Shown one piece after another: positions 10,896 through 22,329 of a stretch of DNA of 64,000 nucleotides (its first letter is position 1; each line of letters begins with the position of its first letter). This DNA is from Shinisaurus crocodilurus. Taxonomy: Eukaryota > Chordata > Lepidosauria > Squamata > Shinisauridae. The translations under genes were made by a program, and so were the position numbers. Under the pieces are notes generated by a model that saw only the letters and a list, made by a program, of their open reading frames with translations, made no database searches and was not told the origin of the DNA. The stretch lies in NCBI GenBank assembly GCA_021292165.1, contig CM037879.1, positions 288,708,272 through 288,772,271 of the forward strand, written 5' to 3'.

Positions 10896-11640
10896 ACGAC
10901 ACTGAGAAGATGCAATGGTGGTGGAAAATAACTCCCTCTTTGCCACCATCACCATTACAGAATAGGTTCGATAATGACCCAGCACCAGTCTTCCTCCACC
11001 TGACCTCTAGCTATCCCCCCTCTTGCTTCATTGCCCTCAGGTCAGATGTATATCAAGGAGCTGCCCAGAGGGAGAGGGTGCTTGACCGTGATCTTGATAA
11101 CTGAATCATCGCTGCATTCCACAACAGGGCTTTGACAGGAGCGCCAGCCATACCAGTAGGAAAATCCTTCAGAGCCCTCAAGAATCCATCATAATCCGTT
11201 AGCCTCTGGTAGCTAGCCATGTTAATAGTTTCCCCACCATTGCAGAGAGAAAAGGCCACCAAGAGGCGAACCCGCAATGGGAAATGAACTGGCTGTGACA
11301 AGAGGCTAGATGTTAATTCCCCCCTTCGAATCACCCTCCTCCTGCCCAGTCGAGAAAACCAAATCAAGCATGTGCCCTCCCATGTGTGTTGTACCGAGGG
11401 CATGTTGGGATAGCCCCATGGTTCTCACAGTGGCTGTGAAGTCCTGAGCTGCCCCAGATCCAGTGGCATCAGCATGGAAGTTGAGATCCCTGAGAACCAC
11501 CATCCATCAACAAGTAAAGAATCTCTAAAGGATTTGGTGGTTCTGTTTGTGATGGTAGATGCTGAGGTGCCTGATGCAGCTAGAAATTCAGGAGACCCGG
11601 ACCATGCTGGGGAATGATGCATATACGCTGAAGATGAGTG
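10896..11640 (-). mobile_element. L2-like LINE endonuclease-region relic
   Basis: On the minus strand, 11503-11306 encodes VVLRDLNFHADATGSGA, then MGLSQHALGTTHMGGHMLDL. This matches the end of the APE-type endonuclease of L2/CR1-clade ORF2 (G/R-D-x-N-x-H, then Q..GPTH.GGH.LDLV). Frames 11053-11403 and 11306-11503 overlap, so at least one frameshift is present. Probably the 5' portion of the element whose 3' part lies at 9864-10776, with an internal deletion. Confidence 0.7.
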
Positions 11641-12274
11641 TGCCGGATGGTGCAACGGTGCTGAGTTTCATGTGCAAATACACAACGTGACTCCGTTTTG
11701 TTGTATGTTTGTCATACAAGGGATATTCCCCCCATCCCACCCCAATTTATCAGGCAGCCCCCTTTGGAGACCTTTTATTTCATCTACAAATGAAACCGTC
11801 AAAATGTTTTGAGGGCAGTTCATTTTCCGGCATACAGCAGCCCCCTGTAATTGCTCTCATTGAAACAGTCTCTTGTCTACCTCCTTCCTAACAAAGCTCT
11901 ATCTATTAGCATTTCTGTGGTTGTTATTTGTAATTGCCTTGCCGTTCCTGATGCCTGCACATTATAATTAAATCATTTCAGATTCCCAGTTACAGCCCCA
12001 AAACAGCTGCACCAAATTACAGCCAAAGACTTATGCTGGAAATATGCAGTTCCAATTAGCTAAATATCTGGGGCATGGTTGGGGGGTGGGGGGGGAGGAA
12101 GCACCAAAATAAAACAAGAGGCCAAGAATAGGCTACAGCTTTTCATCTGCAGATTTCTTCAAAGAGCTGAGATGAGTTTGGGAGACTTGGAGCATCTTCT
12201 TTCTAAACAAAGCCAGAATCCTAGAAATGACCACTATTGCTGCTCCTTGGGGCAGGGCATAAAAGAAACCCTTT

Positions 12275-12342
12275 TATGATTCTAAGCTGCCCTGAGGCCA
12301 TTTGCTAGTTGGGCAGTATATAAATGTAATAAATAAATAATT
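12275..12342 (+). mobile_element. L2-like LINE 3'-terminal fragment
   Basis: Short remnant: ctaagctgccctgaggccat, then gggcagtatataaatgtaat and AATAAATAAATAA, the same kind of end as at 5195-5275. Confidence 0.65.
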
Positions 12343-12372
12343 TTCCTTTCCCCTGTTCGTTATTCTTCAGAT

Positions 12373-12490
12373 TGGCCTTCCCCAATCTGGTGCCCTCCTT
12401 TCAGCATCCCCTCAGCCAACATAGCTGGCTGGCGGATGCTGGGAGTTGTAGTCCAGTGCATCTGGAGGGCGCCAGGTTGGGGGAAGGGTG
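12373..12490. mobile_element. hAT MITE (cagccttcccc family)
   Basis: Inverted ends ggccttccccaatctggtgc and gcgccaggttgggggaaggg, with a core ctgggagttgtagtccagtg. TSD not clear. Confidence 0.8.
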
Positions 12491-13059
12491 CTCCAAATTT
12501 TCTTACCTGTTGCCATATGACTGGGCTGATGGTCTGGAGGCAAGCAGGTGGTCAAGAAGAGTGAATGGACAGTCCAACAGTACCGTAATTGTTTCTGAAA
12601 GCGAGCTTTATGTTGCTTATAGTGGGTAGCAGCTTCTTATATGACCAGGTGGAACTCTGCTGGCCCCTTTGCGTCACCTGATGCCTGCTGAATGGGTAGC
12701 TGCAATAGCACCCTCTGGTTATCTGCCATGCCGGTGCCGCAGTGCAGCTCCCTCCCCCAACAGGCTGAGGCTTCACTGGCTCCTAGGCCTTTTCCCATGG
12801 GAGTCGCTGACAGTTTAGTACATTCTGGTACTCTTTCTGAGAATGGTTCCTGCCCCCAGTATTCCGTGCAAAACTTAAACTGGAGGTTAGTTTTGTGTGG
12901 GTGCACTAGATTAAAAAAAAAAAAAAAGTCAATAGAAGCCAAACTGGATGGTGTTACCTAGTAGCTGGAGGGAAGGAAACCCTTTGAGTAAAGTCCCACC
13001 TCCAGCATAGTTATCTTTCCCCAGTTATAGAATCCTGGTCCTGAATGGTTAAATAACAG

Positions 13060-13165
13060 ATTATTATTACTAGGTACTTATACCTCATCTTGTGAGACAG
13101 GTGAGGCTGAGAGAGTGACTGGCCCAAGGTCAACCAGGGAGCTGCATAGCTTCATCTGGAGCAGT
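13060..13165 (+). repeat. MIR/L2-like ancient repeat fragment
   Basis: Contains the hallmark gagactggcccaaggtca-type segment (here gtgactggcccaaggtcaac) after gtgagacaggtgaggctgag. Related fragments occur at 24418 and 31010. Confidence 0.6.
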
Positions 13166-13169
13166 TGGA

Positions 13170-13484
13170 CCTCACCACAGTTACCTATGCTCTGGTTACG
13201 GCAATTCACTTTAAATGGTGTTTTCTCTGAAGATGGTCCAGAATCTACAGCTGGTGCAAAATGTGGCTGCCCAGATGTTGATTGGGGCCAGAAAATCTGA
13301 ACACAGATCTCCAATCTTGTTTCAGTTGCACTGACTATAGTATGTTTCTGGGCACAATTCAAAGTACTGGTCTTAACCTTTAAAACCCTTAATGGGCTCA
13401 AGACCAGGTTATCTGAATGACCACATTTACCCATACAATCTTGCCCATATGTAAGATCTACCCAGGGGAAGTGGAGTACAAGTA
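13170..13484 (+). mobile_element. L2-like LINE, left part of a split copy
   Basis: Encodes, in broken frames, the L2 ORF2 block around gtccagaatctacagctggt, gcaaaatgtggctgcccaga and ttcaaagtactggtcttaac, equivalent to the 4700-4880 part of the other L2 copy. The next block, expected to follow directly, only appears at 14116, about 630 bp later. Confidence 0.78.
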
Positions 13485-13735
13485 CAGTCATGCCTTGGAC
13501 TGAGAGCATAATTCGTTCCGGAAGCGTGCTTGTAATCCAAAACACTCTTATATCAAAACGAAATCCCCCCCAAAAAAATTGTACAGAGATTTTTAATTTA
13601 AGCTGTACTACAGTACTTGTATTGCAAGACGTCGCTTGTATATCAAGTAAAAAAAAAATTAAATAAATATTTAAAAATTTGCTTGTCTTGCAAAACGCTC
13701 TCAAACCAAGTTACTTGCAATCCAAGGTATTACTA
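13485..13735. mobile_element. Tigger/pogo-like MITE inserted in an L2 copy
   Basis: Left end cagtcatgccttggactgag follows a TA (13483-13484). The right end tccaaggtattacta is its degenerate inverted copy, and the dinucleotide after it is CA rather than TA. Inner sequence also pairs (gcgtgcttgtaatccaaaac against ttacttgcaatccaaggta). The ends resemble Tigger-type Tc1/mariner elements. No transposase frame; 251 bp. Confidence 0.65.
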
Positions 13736-13739
13736 CACA

Positions 13740-14115
13740 ACACAGTGCTCACTGTCTGTTCTGGGTCATGTCAGGACCTTGGATAGTGCACTGCAGGAAG
13801 TGCTGGCTGGAGTATTCTCCTATAAGCCCCTGTTGTCCCAGTAAAGGACTGTAAGTCAACCAGGAGTGGAGCCTGATCTTTCAGTGGCTCCACCCCTGTT
13901 GGATGCTGATTGGGGTTCCTAAAGTATCAGTGAGAGGCAGGAGAACCTGCAGGGAAGTTATCCTCGGAGTCAGATGATGGGAGAGCTACATCCTCAGGCA
14001 GGGAAGGTATACAGGGGCAGGGGGTGGAAACCTCTGACCCATCTGAATCTATGTCTTCCCTTGAGGTAATGAGAAGCCTCAGAACCAGGGTAAATGATGA
14101 TACCGCCGTGAAAAT
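13740..14115 (-). mobile_element. LTR-like segment inside the split L2 (tentative)
   Basis: Lies between the two halves of an L2 copy, so it is an insertion. On the minus strand, 14127-13927 encodes an acidic frame with SREDIDSDGSEV and SSDSEDNFPAG, followed by a possible TATA-like cttataggag. An acid-rich frame followed by a TATA-like site also occurs in the solo LTR at 56841. I could not define termini or a TSD. Confidence 0.35.
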
Positions 14116-14430
14116 CAGAGTTGGCACTCATTAGAGACAGGACCTTCTCGGTGGTGTCCCTGGCTCTTTGGAACTCTCTTCCAATAGACCTACACTTTGC
14201 CCCTTCTACTCTAGAATGTAAGCAGTCTTTGAAGACCTTCCTCTTCAAGGCTGCCTTGGATTAATACCATAGCTTATGTTGGCAGAACAGCTTCAGAAAG
14301 CAATTCTGGACATCTGTTCTGATGTGATCACCTTTAAATTGTACCTTGCCTCTCAATTGTTTTGTGTAAGATGTTCTGAGAGGGCATAGCCCTAAAAAGT
14401 GGCTTTAAAAGAATTTAAATAAATAATTAA
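14116..14430 (+). mobile_element. L2-like LINE, right part of the split copy
   Basis: Encodes RTFSVVSLALWNSLPIDL and a following SLKTFLFKAALD, the L2 C-terminus, then a 3' UTR ending taaataaataa. It continues the part at 13170-13484 in the same orientation. Confidence 0.82.
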
Positions 14431-17026
14431 CTGGAGATTTGAACACAGTTCCTCGCAGTCCTAATTTGACCCTCAACACTAAATGGACTGCACTATGCTG
14501 TTTTTATTTTTATTTTTATGGAATTGCACTATTTGATAGGCATTCAGCTTCTGGTTTCCCCTCTCTCTGCCTAGGTTGTGCAAAGGTTTCTACATCTACC
14601 CAATGATTATTTTCTCCTAGTGGAAAGTTATGTTGGAGACAATCATACAAAGGAAACTTTGTGGTAATTGTCCACATCAGCAGAACAACCATATCCACAT
14701 TGGAAATCGAAAATTGTGGATTACCGCGACATCCCTGGTTTGAAACTTTATTTAATTGTGCTGGAAGTATTGTTAGCCTGCTACTTAAATGCACTCAAAC
14801 AGTATTTTCAACTGATTGCAGTAATGGTGTCTTCCTAGAAAGACATATAGATACAGCTTCTTGAATCATATGATGAAATTGACTGTTTGCCCTGCTTTTA
14901 AAAAAAGAAGAAAGGAACGACTTTGCACATTCTCCTGCATCCTTCCGGTGAATTTTCTTTAAACGTGTTTGTGTTAAATTGCGTATTATAGATTTTTGCC
15001 TTTTGCGAGAGGATAAGCAAGTGCTAACATCCTGGCTTAGCACGGATGAGACTCATTTTTCTTCCAGGGTGAGCGTCTTTCACGGAAAGATAGCAGAATC
15101 CTGGCTCTGGAATTAGATTAGTGCCGGGAAAGGATTTTGACGCCAAAAATAAGTCATTGAACATAATAGTATTTTGGAGCTGTGGTTAAGCAGCTCAGGC
15201 TTTCTTTCTGGCTTTTTTTTTTTTTTACTTCTTTTTAAAGGGGAGGTGAAATAAGAAGAGCAGCAGCAAATGGGTTTAGAAGGCTTGAGGCTTCCCATTT
15301 TCATTCAGAGCCTCGCTGTGCTTGCTGCTTCTGTGGTTCAGACATTTGACAGGTACCAGGAGGATTCTGCCGCGCATAAGCGATGCCCAACATTGACAGA
15401 GACACAGAGCAGAAGAAATTCTCTTGTGGCACCACGTTTAAAATCTGTTAGTCAGATTTCCAGGCGAAAAGAGAAGTTTACAAAGCGATTCTCGCTTTTG
15501 AAGTTTGAGAAGGGCAAAGCCAGCCCCGCAAGGGAATTGAGCTGGAGTCCCTTGCTACACATAAAACCACAAATTCCATGGTGGTGAAAAACATGATTCT
15601 GGGATTCTTGGCTTACCTGCATGATTGCAGCAACTCCTAGCTTTGGAAGCTTTTCCTGGATTTCAAGGTAGGGTGTCCCCCATCAGAAAATGTCAGGGCT
15701 TTGGCCTGGTGGTGGTGGTCAAAATCCCTATGTCTCTGGCTTCTTTGAATATAAGTGGAAGTATATCTTACCTGCAAAGATTGTGTGCTGAAACCATGTG
15801 TTGGGTCTGTTTCAGTTGTTGCTAGCAGAGTTTTCACAAAATAGTTGTGAATTTTCTTTTGCTTGGAGGTGATTTGAGGTGTCAGTGTTTTGAAATGATA
15901 CTGCAGTATGAATAGCACTGCCTGTGTGCTTTCTGTGAGGCTTGCATACTACCTGTTTCCAAAAATCTTTTTGCTCCAATCTCTTGTAATCTCCTGAAAT
16001 CCCATAAGACATGCATGCTCAAACCATCCAAGTTTTTATGCTGTTTTAAGACTACAAAACTATGATGCAGTGTGACTGTGAGTGAAATGTGCATATGCTC
16101 CCCACAAACAAAAAGCATTATTGCCATCAAGGGTCAGTTACTTGAAGTGAGCAACTGCTAATTTCAAAGGAACAGCAGTGAAAATGGAACTGGCCAGAAT
16201 TCAAGTGGGCAGATGGATTTCTCACAGAAGTCTATTATTTGGGGCCAAGGCAAGAGATCTAATAATTAAAATCCACCTGCAGGTTTTGCACATGCCTAAT
16301 TAAATCTAACTCCAGACAATTCAGATAAAAGTAGCTACAACAGCACTTCCCATGTGAGCGCTGATGTCTTTGGCAAGCCGCTGCTTACATTTGACATGTC
16401 ACGAAGGCACTGTGTGTCCTTGCAGAGAGATGCCAACAATGCCTCCCAAAATTGCTGTGGAAGACACATTACAAGGAGGAGCTTTATAGCTAGCCATGGC
16501 TAGTGCAATTCTCTGCAAATGCACTGTATGGATGTAAGAGCCGATCTTTCTCACATAGTGCCAAGAAAAGAAAAGAAAAAATTAAAGCTCTGTATGTACA
16601 CCCGAAAGCCCCTCAGGCGATATCACACTCCAAATAATAAACCATGCAAATAATCATAGGGAATTCATTGTGGAATGTTGGTGCACAGAGCCTGAGGCTG
16701 GAAACACTTGAATGAGCAAAGAACTGAGCATGAATAGCACATCTTTGGGGGCTTCGGCCTTCACTGGCTGCTGTGCGTTCTGTGAGGAAATTAGCGTTTT
16801 GCTGTTATGCTGGTGCTTGTTTACCTTGAAGCCCATGAAGAGCCAGAGAGTGAGTTAGAAGAGAAGCCCCAAGGAGTGTTTCAAGAGATGTCCAAGCGCC
16901 GCACAGCTGAATTGATTTAATTAGCCTCTAGAAGATGTATTGTGACAAAGGCATCAGAAAGATTAGCGCAACAGAGACGACAGCATGGTGCAGCTCAGTT
17001 TATTGTAGAGCTTGACGTGTAAGCCG

Positions 17027-17223
17027 CAGTGGAGGCTGGGGGCTCCATTGTCAGTGGGCCGGTGTATCCACTCCGGGTTTCAGTCTGAACTTTTAAGGAG
17101 CTATCCATGGCGCCAGACCCTGTCCCCAGAACAGGTTCAGCACCATGGATAGCCCCTTTAAAGTTCAGACTGAAACCCAGAGTGGATACACCAGCCCACT
17201 GACATTGGAGCCACCAGCCACTG
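17027..17223. mobile_element. Palindromic MITE, 197 bp
   Basis: Ends cagtggaggctgggggctcc and ggagccaccagccactg are inverted. Arms continue through tccactccgggtttcagtct and agactgaaacccagagtgga to near the centre around 17110-17135. CAGTGG ends suggest the hAT group, but flanking 8-mers (gtaagccg and ctggagag) do not match. No transposase. Confidence 0.72.
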
Positions 17224-18404
17224 CTGGAGAGCCACGTGGCAGAATCTTCAGGTGGCCGCATTCCGTGACAGACGCCACACAAAGCTGGGAAATTCTCTGT
17301 TGTGTAGATCTCCCCCCCCCCCGAACTCTTGGTCACCTCATTGAGTGGGGGGAGGGAAAATGAGGGGCAAGTTTAGCTGCTCTCCCAGATTACTTGCAAA
17401 TTCAGGACTTTGTTGAACCTCAGGACTGAACTACTGTAATGCACTGTAAATGGGACTTTCCTTTCATCAAATGGTTTAGCAGCCTCAGGTATGCACAATG
17501 CTTGGTGTACCTCCTGATGGGGATGGATTCTCCACTTGATTCCTCCTGCAAGCAGGAGTGGCTAAACAAACATGGACCTTCCATCCATGGTTTCCTTAGC
17601 GTTACATGCAAACTGAGAATTCTGGCTTGTCTCTCCCCAAACAAGCCAGTCATAAGCCATGGTTTGTTGTTTTCTTGTGACCCTGGCTTCTTCCCCCTGA
17701 AGTTGAACACTTATTGTCTGAGCTAAATGCAAGTTTTCTTGTGGGTTAATTAAGTGCCACTAATTAAGGAATTGACCTTAAAACATCTTGGACATCTTAA
17801 GTCTCAAGGGCTCCACTTCCCCATTTATGCCACTCACTAATTTTAAAGTATGAAATATAAGCAAAAGACAGAATTTATCTGTGCAGGGAAGTCATAGTTT
17901 TATTAAGGGAAAGACAAAAAAAGCCATTGTATAAATATTTCAAAAGAAATACAAATTGCCAGAAAACAGAGTTCTTTTCTACCTTTTGAGAACGCCTTCT
18001 CTTAGTCACTGTCCCTTCTTTCCAAATACAGTTGCTTTTTAACAAGCGCACACTTTTGCTTTTCATTCACCCCCCACATCCTCATGCCACAGCCATACAG
18101 CCAGAGTTAAAAGAAAAATAGGGCACACCTTCCCTTGCACTGCCATTTTCAAGCAGTGACCATGTGGAAGGGTCTGTGTGGTGATACCACTCTGGTGGGC
18201 AGAGCTGCAGATCTTGATATGTTCCCATGTTCCTTCCTCCATGTTTAATTTGAAAGAGGGATGAAACCATTCAGGTCAGCAGGGAATTTTTCTTTAATGC
18301 AAGGAAACTAGGTACAGCATGTTTTGAATTCCCTGTTTATGCATGAGAAGCTTAAAAACCATCCAGAAGCCAGCTTCCATAAATTAACTGGGTTGTGATT
18401 TTGG

Positions 18405-18431
18405 CTTCCTTCCTTCCTTCCTTCCTTCCTT
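18405..18431. repeat. (TTCC)n microsatellite
   Basis: About seven tetranucleotide units. Confidence 0.95.
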
Positions 18432-18810
18432 TAGAAGGTGTGTGTACTGGATATGTTGTGTTAGGCCTGCTTTTGATTCCTTACATGGTTCCTCAAAAGT
18501 TCACTTTAATAAGGGCCATAGAACAAAACAAACTTTGAAGTAGTATAAGAATATGCCAGCAAGACAAAGCACAATTACTTTGTCATGCATCTTGTTATGC
18601 TGGTGTATTAGTTTAATTAAATTCCTTGCTAATTAGCGCTGTGTGTACTAGTGTTAATTATTATTTGCTTACCACAGTCAACAGTTTAATTCTTCTTACA
18701 AAAATGGCATGCTTCCGAGTTATATTAGTGATTTAACTTGGTTATATCATTTTTGTCCAATTTAATGTAACTAAAATTCACTCTGAACTATTTGGAATAT
18801 AGCCTTTTAA

Positions 18811-18912
18811 AGTGCAATCCTATTCATGTTTAGACAGAAAAAATGTCCTACAACTCCCAGCATTCCCCACCAGACTTTTTACTGTCTAAACATGCGTAGG
18901 ATTGTGCCCATA
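18811..18912. mobile_element. MITE family 2, copy 2
   Basis: Inverted ends gtgcaatcctattcatgttt (left) and aacatgcgtaggattgtgcc (right), with inner tagacag/ctgtcta and core acaactcccagcattcccca. Better preserved than copy 1 at 9713. Confidence 0.7.
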
Positions 18913-19131
18913 ATCACTGAGTTTGAACAAATGGAAATTATTGTATCCCTCTTGCGCAGTAATACTCGATGATCAGAAAGTCAAATTAAATGGCTGCCTG
19001 CTGCCCGTTCACATTTTTTTCCTTTGATAACCTTAACAATATACTTAAACTTTAAAGTACCGCAGTAGCCCCTGCACTCACAGGGGTTTGTTTTTCCCTT
19101 TGCAGTGAGCTGAATCTTATTAAAATAATTC

Positions 19132-19708
19132 ATAGAATCATAGAAAAGTAGAGTTGGAAGGGGCCTACAAGGCCATCGAGTCCAACCCCCTGCTCAATGC
19201 AGGAATCCAGATCAAAGCATCTCTGACAGATGGCTGTCCAGCTGCACCTTGAATGCCTCCAGAGTGGGAGAGCCCACAACCTCCCTAGGTAGTTGATTCC
19301 ATTGTCTTATTGCTCTGACAGTCAGGAAATTTTTCCTGATGTTTAGGTGGAATCTAGGTTCCTGTAACTTGAGCCCATTATTCCGTGTCCTGCAAACTGG
19401 GATGATCGAGAAGAGATCCTGGCCCTCCTCTGTGTGACAACCCTTCAAGTACTGGAAGAGTGCGATCATATCTCCCCTCAGTCTCCTCTTCTGAAGGCTA
19501 AACATGCCCAGTTCTTTCAGTCTCTCCTCATAGGGCCTTGTTTCCAGTCCCTTTATCATCCTTGTTGCCCTCCTCTGAACCCTCTCCAGTTTGTCTACGT
19601 CCTTCTTAAAGTGAGGTGCCCAGAACTGGACGCAGTACTCAAGATGAGGCCTAACCAGTGCCGAGTAAAGGGGAATTATCACTTCCCGCGATTTGGAAGT
19701 ATTCATTC
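19132..19708 (-). mobile_element. CR1 LINE 3' end (subfamily A)
   Basis: The minus strand encodes one open frame of 164 residues (19706-19212): [51 protein letters not shown], then [18 protein letters not shown], the classical CR1 ORF2 C-terminus. The 3' UTR includes the inverse of ggttggactcgatggccttg and ends in ctatgattctatga-type octamers. The intact frame suggests a relatively young, 5'-truncated insertion. Its UTR is the match for the tail of the 5S SINEs. Confidence 0.93.
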
Positions 19709-19726
19709 AAATAGATCTGCACAGAA

Positions 19727-19800
19727 CAGCCTTTCCCAACCTGCTGCCCTCCAGATGTGTTGGACGACAACTCCCAGAATCCCCCAGCCAGCACATCCCT
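19727..19800. mobile_element. hAT MITE half element
   Basis: Left half only: cagcctttcccaacctgctg, ctccagatgtgttggacgac, aactcccagaatcccccagc. The inverted right half is missing. Confidence 0.75.
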
Positions 19801-19847
19801 CCCTCATCTAACCTCTGTCCTCATCAATCATCTAGGGTCACTTAGCA

Positions 19848-19948
19848 CAGCCTTCCCCATCCTCCTGCCCTCTGGATTTGTTGGACTACAACTCCCAGAT
19901 GCTGGCTGGGGGATTCTGGGAGTTGTAGTCTAACACATCTGGAGGGAC
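19848..19948. mobile_element. hAT MITE (cagccttcccc family)
   Basis: Left cagccttccccatcctcctg and right gtagtctaacacatctggag form an inverted pair around gatgctggctgggggattct. The preceding ~55 bp (ccctcatctaacctctgtcc onward) recur before the copy at 31560, so the repeated unit is larger than the MITE. Confidence 0.78.
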
Positions 19949-19959
19949 ACCGAGTCAGA

Positions 19960-20299
19960 AACCTGCCCGGTTGCTGAGGTCATCAGATGGCGTGCTCCTG
20001 GCGGTTCCTCATGGACCTTTGGCCCGATTGGAATCCACCAGGAGAAGGGTCTTCAGTGTGGCAGCTCCATTTCTGTGGAACTCCCTGCCTGAGGAGGTCA
20101 GGCAGGCTCTGACATTGTGCTGCTTTCGGCGCCTGCTGAAGACCTCCTTGTTCTGGGAAGCCTTCTCTGCTCCCCAACCACCACTGTAATTTTAGTTTGT
20201 TTTCAAGTTATTGTTTTTGTTTCTTTTATCTGTTTCTGTCTTTTTATTGTTCACCGCTCTGGAATCTGCTTGATGTGGAGCAGTATACAAATACTGTAG
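19960..20299 (+). mobile_element. L2-like LINE 3' end (second subfamily)
   Basis: Encodes HGPLARLESTRRRVFSVAAP, then FLWNSLPEEVRQALTL and FRRLLKTSLF, then a UTR with ttcaccgctctggaatctgc and a short (ATG)n run at 20300-20321. Frame 19971-20189 is intact but lacks the polymerase domain. Its inverted relative is at 52420-52775. Confidence 0.85.
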
Positions 20300-21531
20300 A
20301 TGATGATGATGATGATGATGAACAGTTACAGAGTGAGAGGCAGTAATAAAAATTAAAATAGCTCATTTAGTGTTACGTCGTAATAGTGATAAATAGTGAT
20401 ACTTACATCATTGTCCTCTTCTATCTAGTCTGTTTCCTCCACTCCCTTCCATATCTCTGCATATGTGGATAGTGGGGAAATAATGAAAAGATTCAGAGAG
20501 GGATAATACAGGATGGGATATTTCTTCAACTAAAGTTTATGGGAAGCGAGGGGTTGTGACTGTTCCTTCCCACCACTGTTGTGACACTTTCTGCATTCAT
20601 GTCCATCCAATGACATAACAAGTTGTGCTGGGACATGCTTGCTGTCATTTCCTGCTTTGTTGCCTGCCAAGACATACACTTTGAAGCTGGAATAGGTCTA
20701 GGCACCTGAGGACATCGATGGTGCACTGGAACTGGGGTGAGGACCCAAGAATGCTGTTGACTTCAGGAGCCCAAGTCCTCCCTTTGATGCAGCATTTCTG
20801 CCCTGAGCTACCTTACAGCCCTTCCCGCAGCAACAGGAGATGGCATTGACAATACGTATGCATGTATGTATGCATGCAGTTGTTTAAAAATGTATATTCC
20901 CCCCCTCTTCCAAAGACGTTTGATGTGGCTTGCACTATAAAACAAACAATAAAAAGTCAGTCTTTCTTTAGGTTTTGTAGAAACTGCTGCAGTGGATGCT
21001 GCAAAAGGGTTTGGCCCTTTGGTGTGGGATGGGCATCGAGGCAGGGGATCAGGGCTGAGTTTGGTTTAGACCCAGAGATGGGCGAGGAGGCGGACAAATT
21101 AGTGAGCTGGAGTCATCACTGAATTACAGCCCTGCAAATTAGGGCTTGGGGGTAGTGGTTGAGCTACGGTTGACTGTGTTAGAGGAGTGGAAGCGTTTGC
21201 TGTGCCATATATCTGGCAAGAAGAGAAAACTTCCAGAATATAATTGAAATGGTGAGGGGAGAAGGGCATTGAGGTCAGTGGCGGGGAAAGAGAGAGAAAG
21301 AGTGGGCTGAGCACCTTGCCCTCTTCTGGGCCTCCTCTCAGTTCAAGAGTTTGAGGCCTCCCTTCTAATGGGCCTTCCTTCCAGAACCAGCTGCTGGTTA
21401 ACAGTGTATAGTTGTTGGTAGCCACGGCATCAGTACTCCATGATTTAATTCTGGAAGAGACTGATGACCTGGCAGTGTGATGTGAGTGGCCTGGGATGAT
21501 GACCAGAAATGTTTTCTGCTACCGCTGCAAC

Positions 21532-21705
21532 AGGCCTGTGGCTTACGCTGGCTCAGCTTGTCTGAGCATGGAAAGCTAAGCAGGGTCAAGCCTGGTTATG
21601 ACTTGGATGGGGGACCCCTCCTCTAGTTTCCTGCATTGCGCAGGGGGTTGGACTCGATAGCCTTGTAGGCTCCTTCCAACTCTATGATCTATGAAATCTA
21701 TGAAA
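21532..21705 (+). repeat. 5S-rRNA-derived SINE with CR1 tail, copy 1
   Basis: Middle section matches the 3' half of vertebrate 5S rRNA, including its internal pol III promoter: aagctaagcagggtc (box A region, 21573-21587), a cctggtta spacer and acttggatggggga (box C, 21601 on, one change). After GACC the 5S sequence stops and a tail begins: gcagggggttggactcgata, ccttccaactctatgatcta. That tail matches the 3' UTR of the CR1 at 19132. Confidence 0.88.
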
Positions 21706-22286
21706 CACAGTGAGTGGAGCTGTTGCACAGCAGGTGATAAAACAGAAGAGATTATGGTTGGTTTAGTCATTATTCCACTTCTATTTACCATGGAGGCAAG
21801 CCCCAAGGCATACTGGTTAATGAGGGCCTGCTTAAATTGCAGTTCCTCCCCTCCACTGCCACCGCCTCTTCTTCCAGGTTGCCAGCAGCATTGGTCAACT
21901 TGCTGGGTGGCCTCATCCAGCAAGGGAGGAGAAGAAATGCTTGATGTGCATCAAGTAATTGAAATATGAACAGCTCCCCATCCTGCCAGCCACTTGAAGA
22001 GAGGCAGAGATTGATTAGCATCTTCTTTCTGCTAATTAATAAAAGAAGAGGAATGAGGTCCAACCGTGAGGTGCTGTACTGAGAAAATAAGCCCCGTAAG
22101 CGGTTGCAGTAGCTGTTTGGGTATAATTGTTTCATTAGTCATTTAATAGTTTTGCAGACAGCTTCCCCTTTCATGCCATATCTGCGTTCTGATCCTCCTC
22201 CATGTTGGCAGAGTAGGGAGCCGGCAAAGAAGCTGTTTTAAAAATCCATCATTCTTTTTTTCTTTTTCCTTTCTTGAAACGCAAGC

Positions 22287-22290
<4 letters not shown>

Positions 22291-22325
<35 letters not shown>
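22291..22325. repeat. (GA)n microsatellite
   Basis: About 17 GA units. Confidence 0.95.

Positions 22326-22329
<4 letters not shown>

Noticed and set aside
13078..13704. 208-codon open frame on the minus strand
   Set aside because: It runs antisense through an L2 remnant and the Tigger-like MITE, has no recognisable domain and no splice or conservation support.
20862..20880. Short tandem atgtatg-like words
   Set aside because: Only a few imperfect units; not enough to call a repeat of note.
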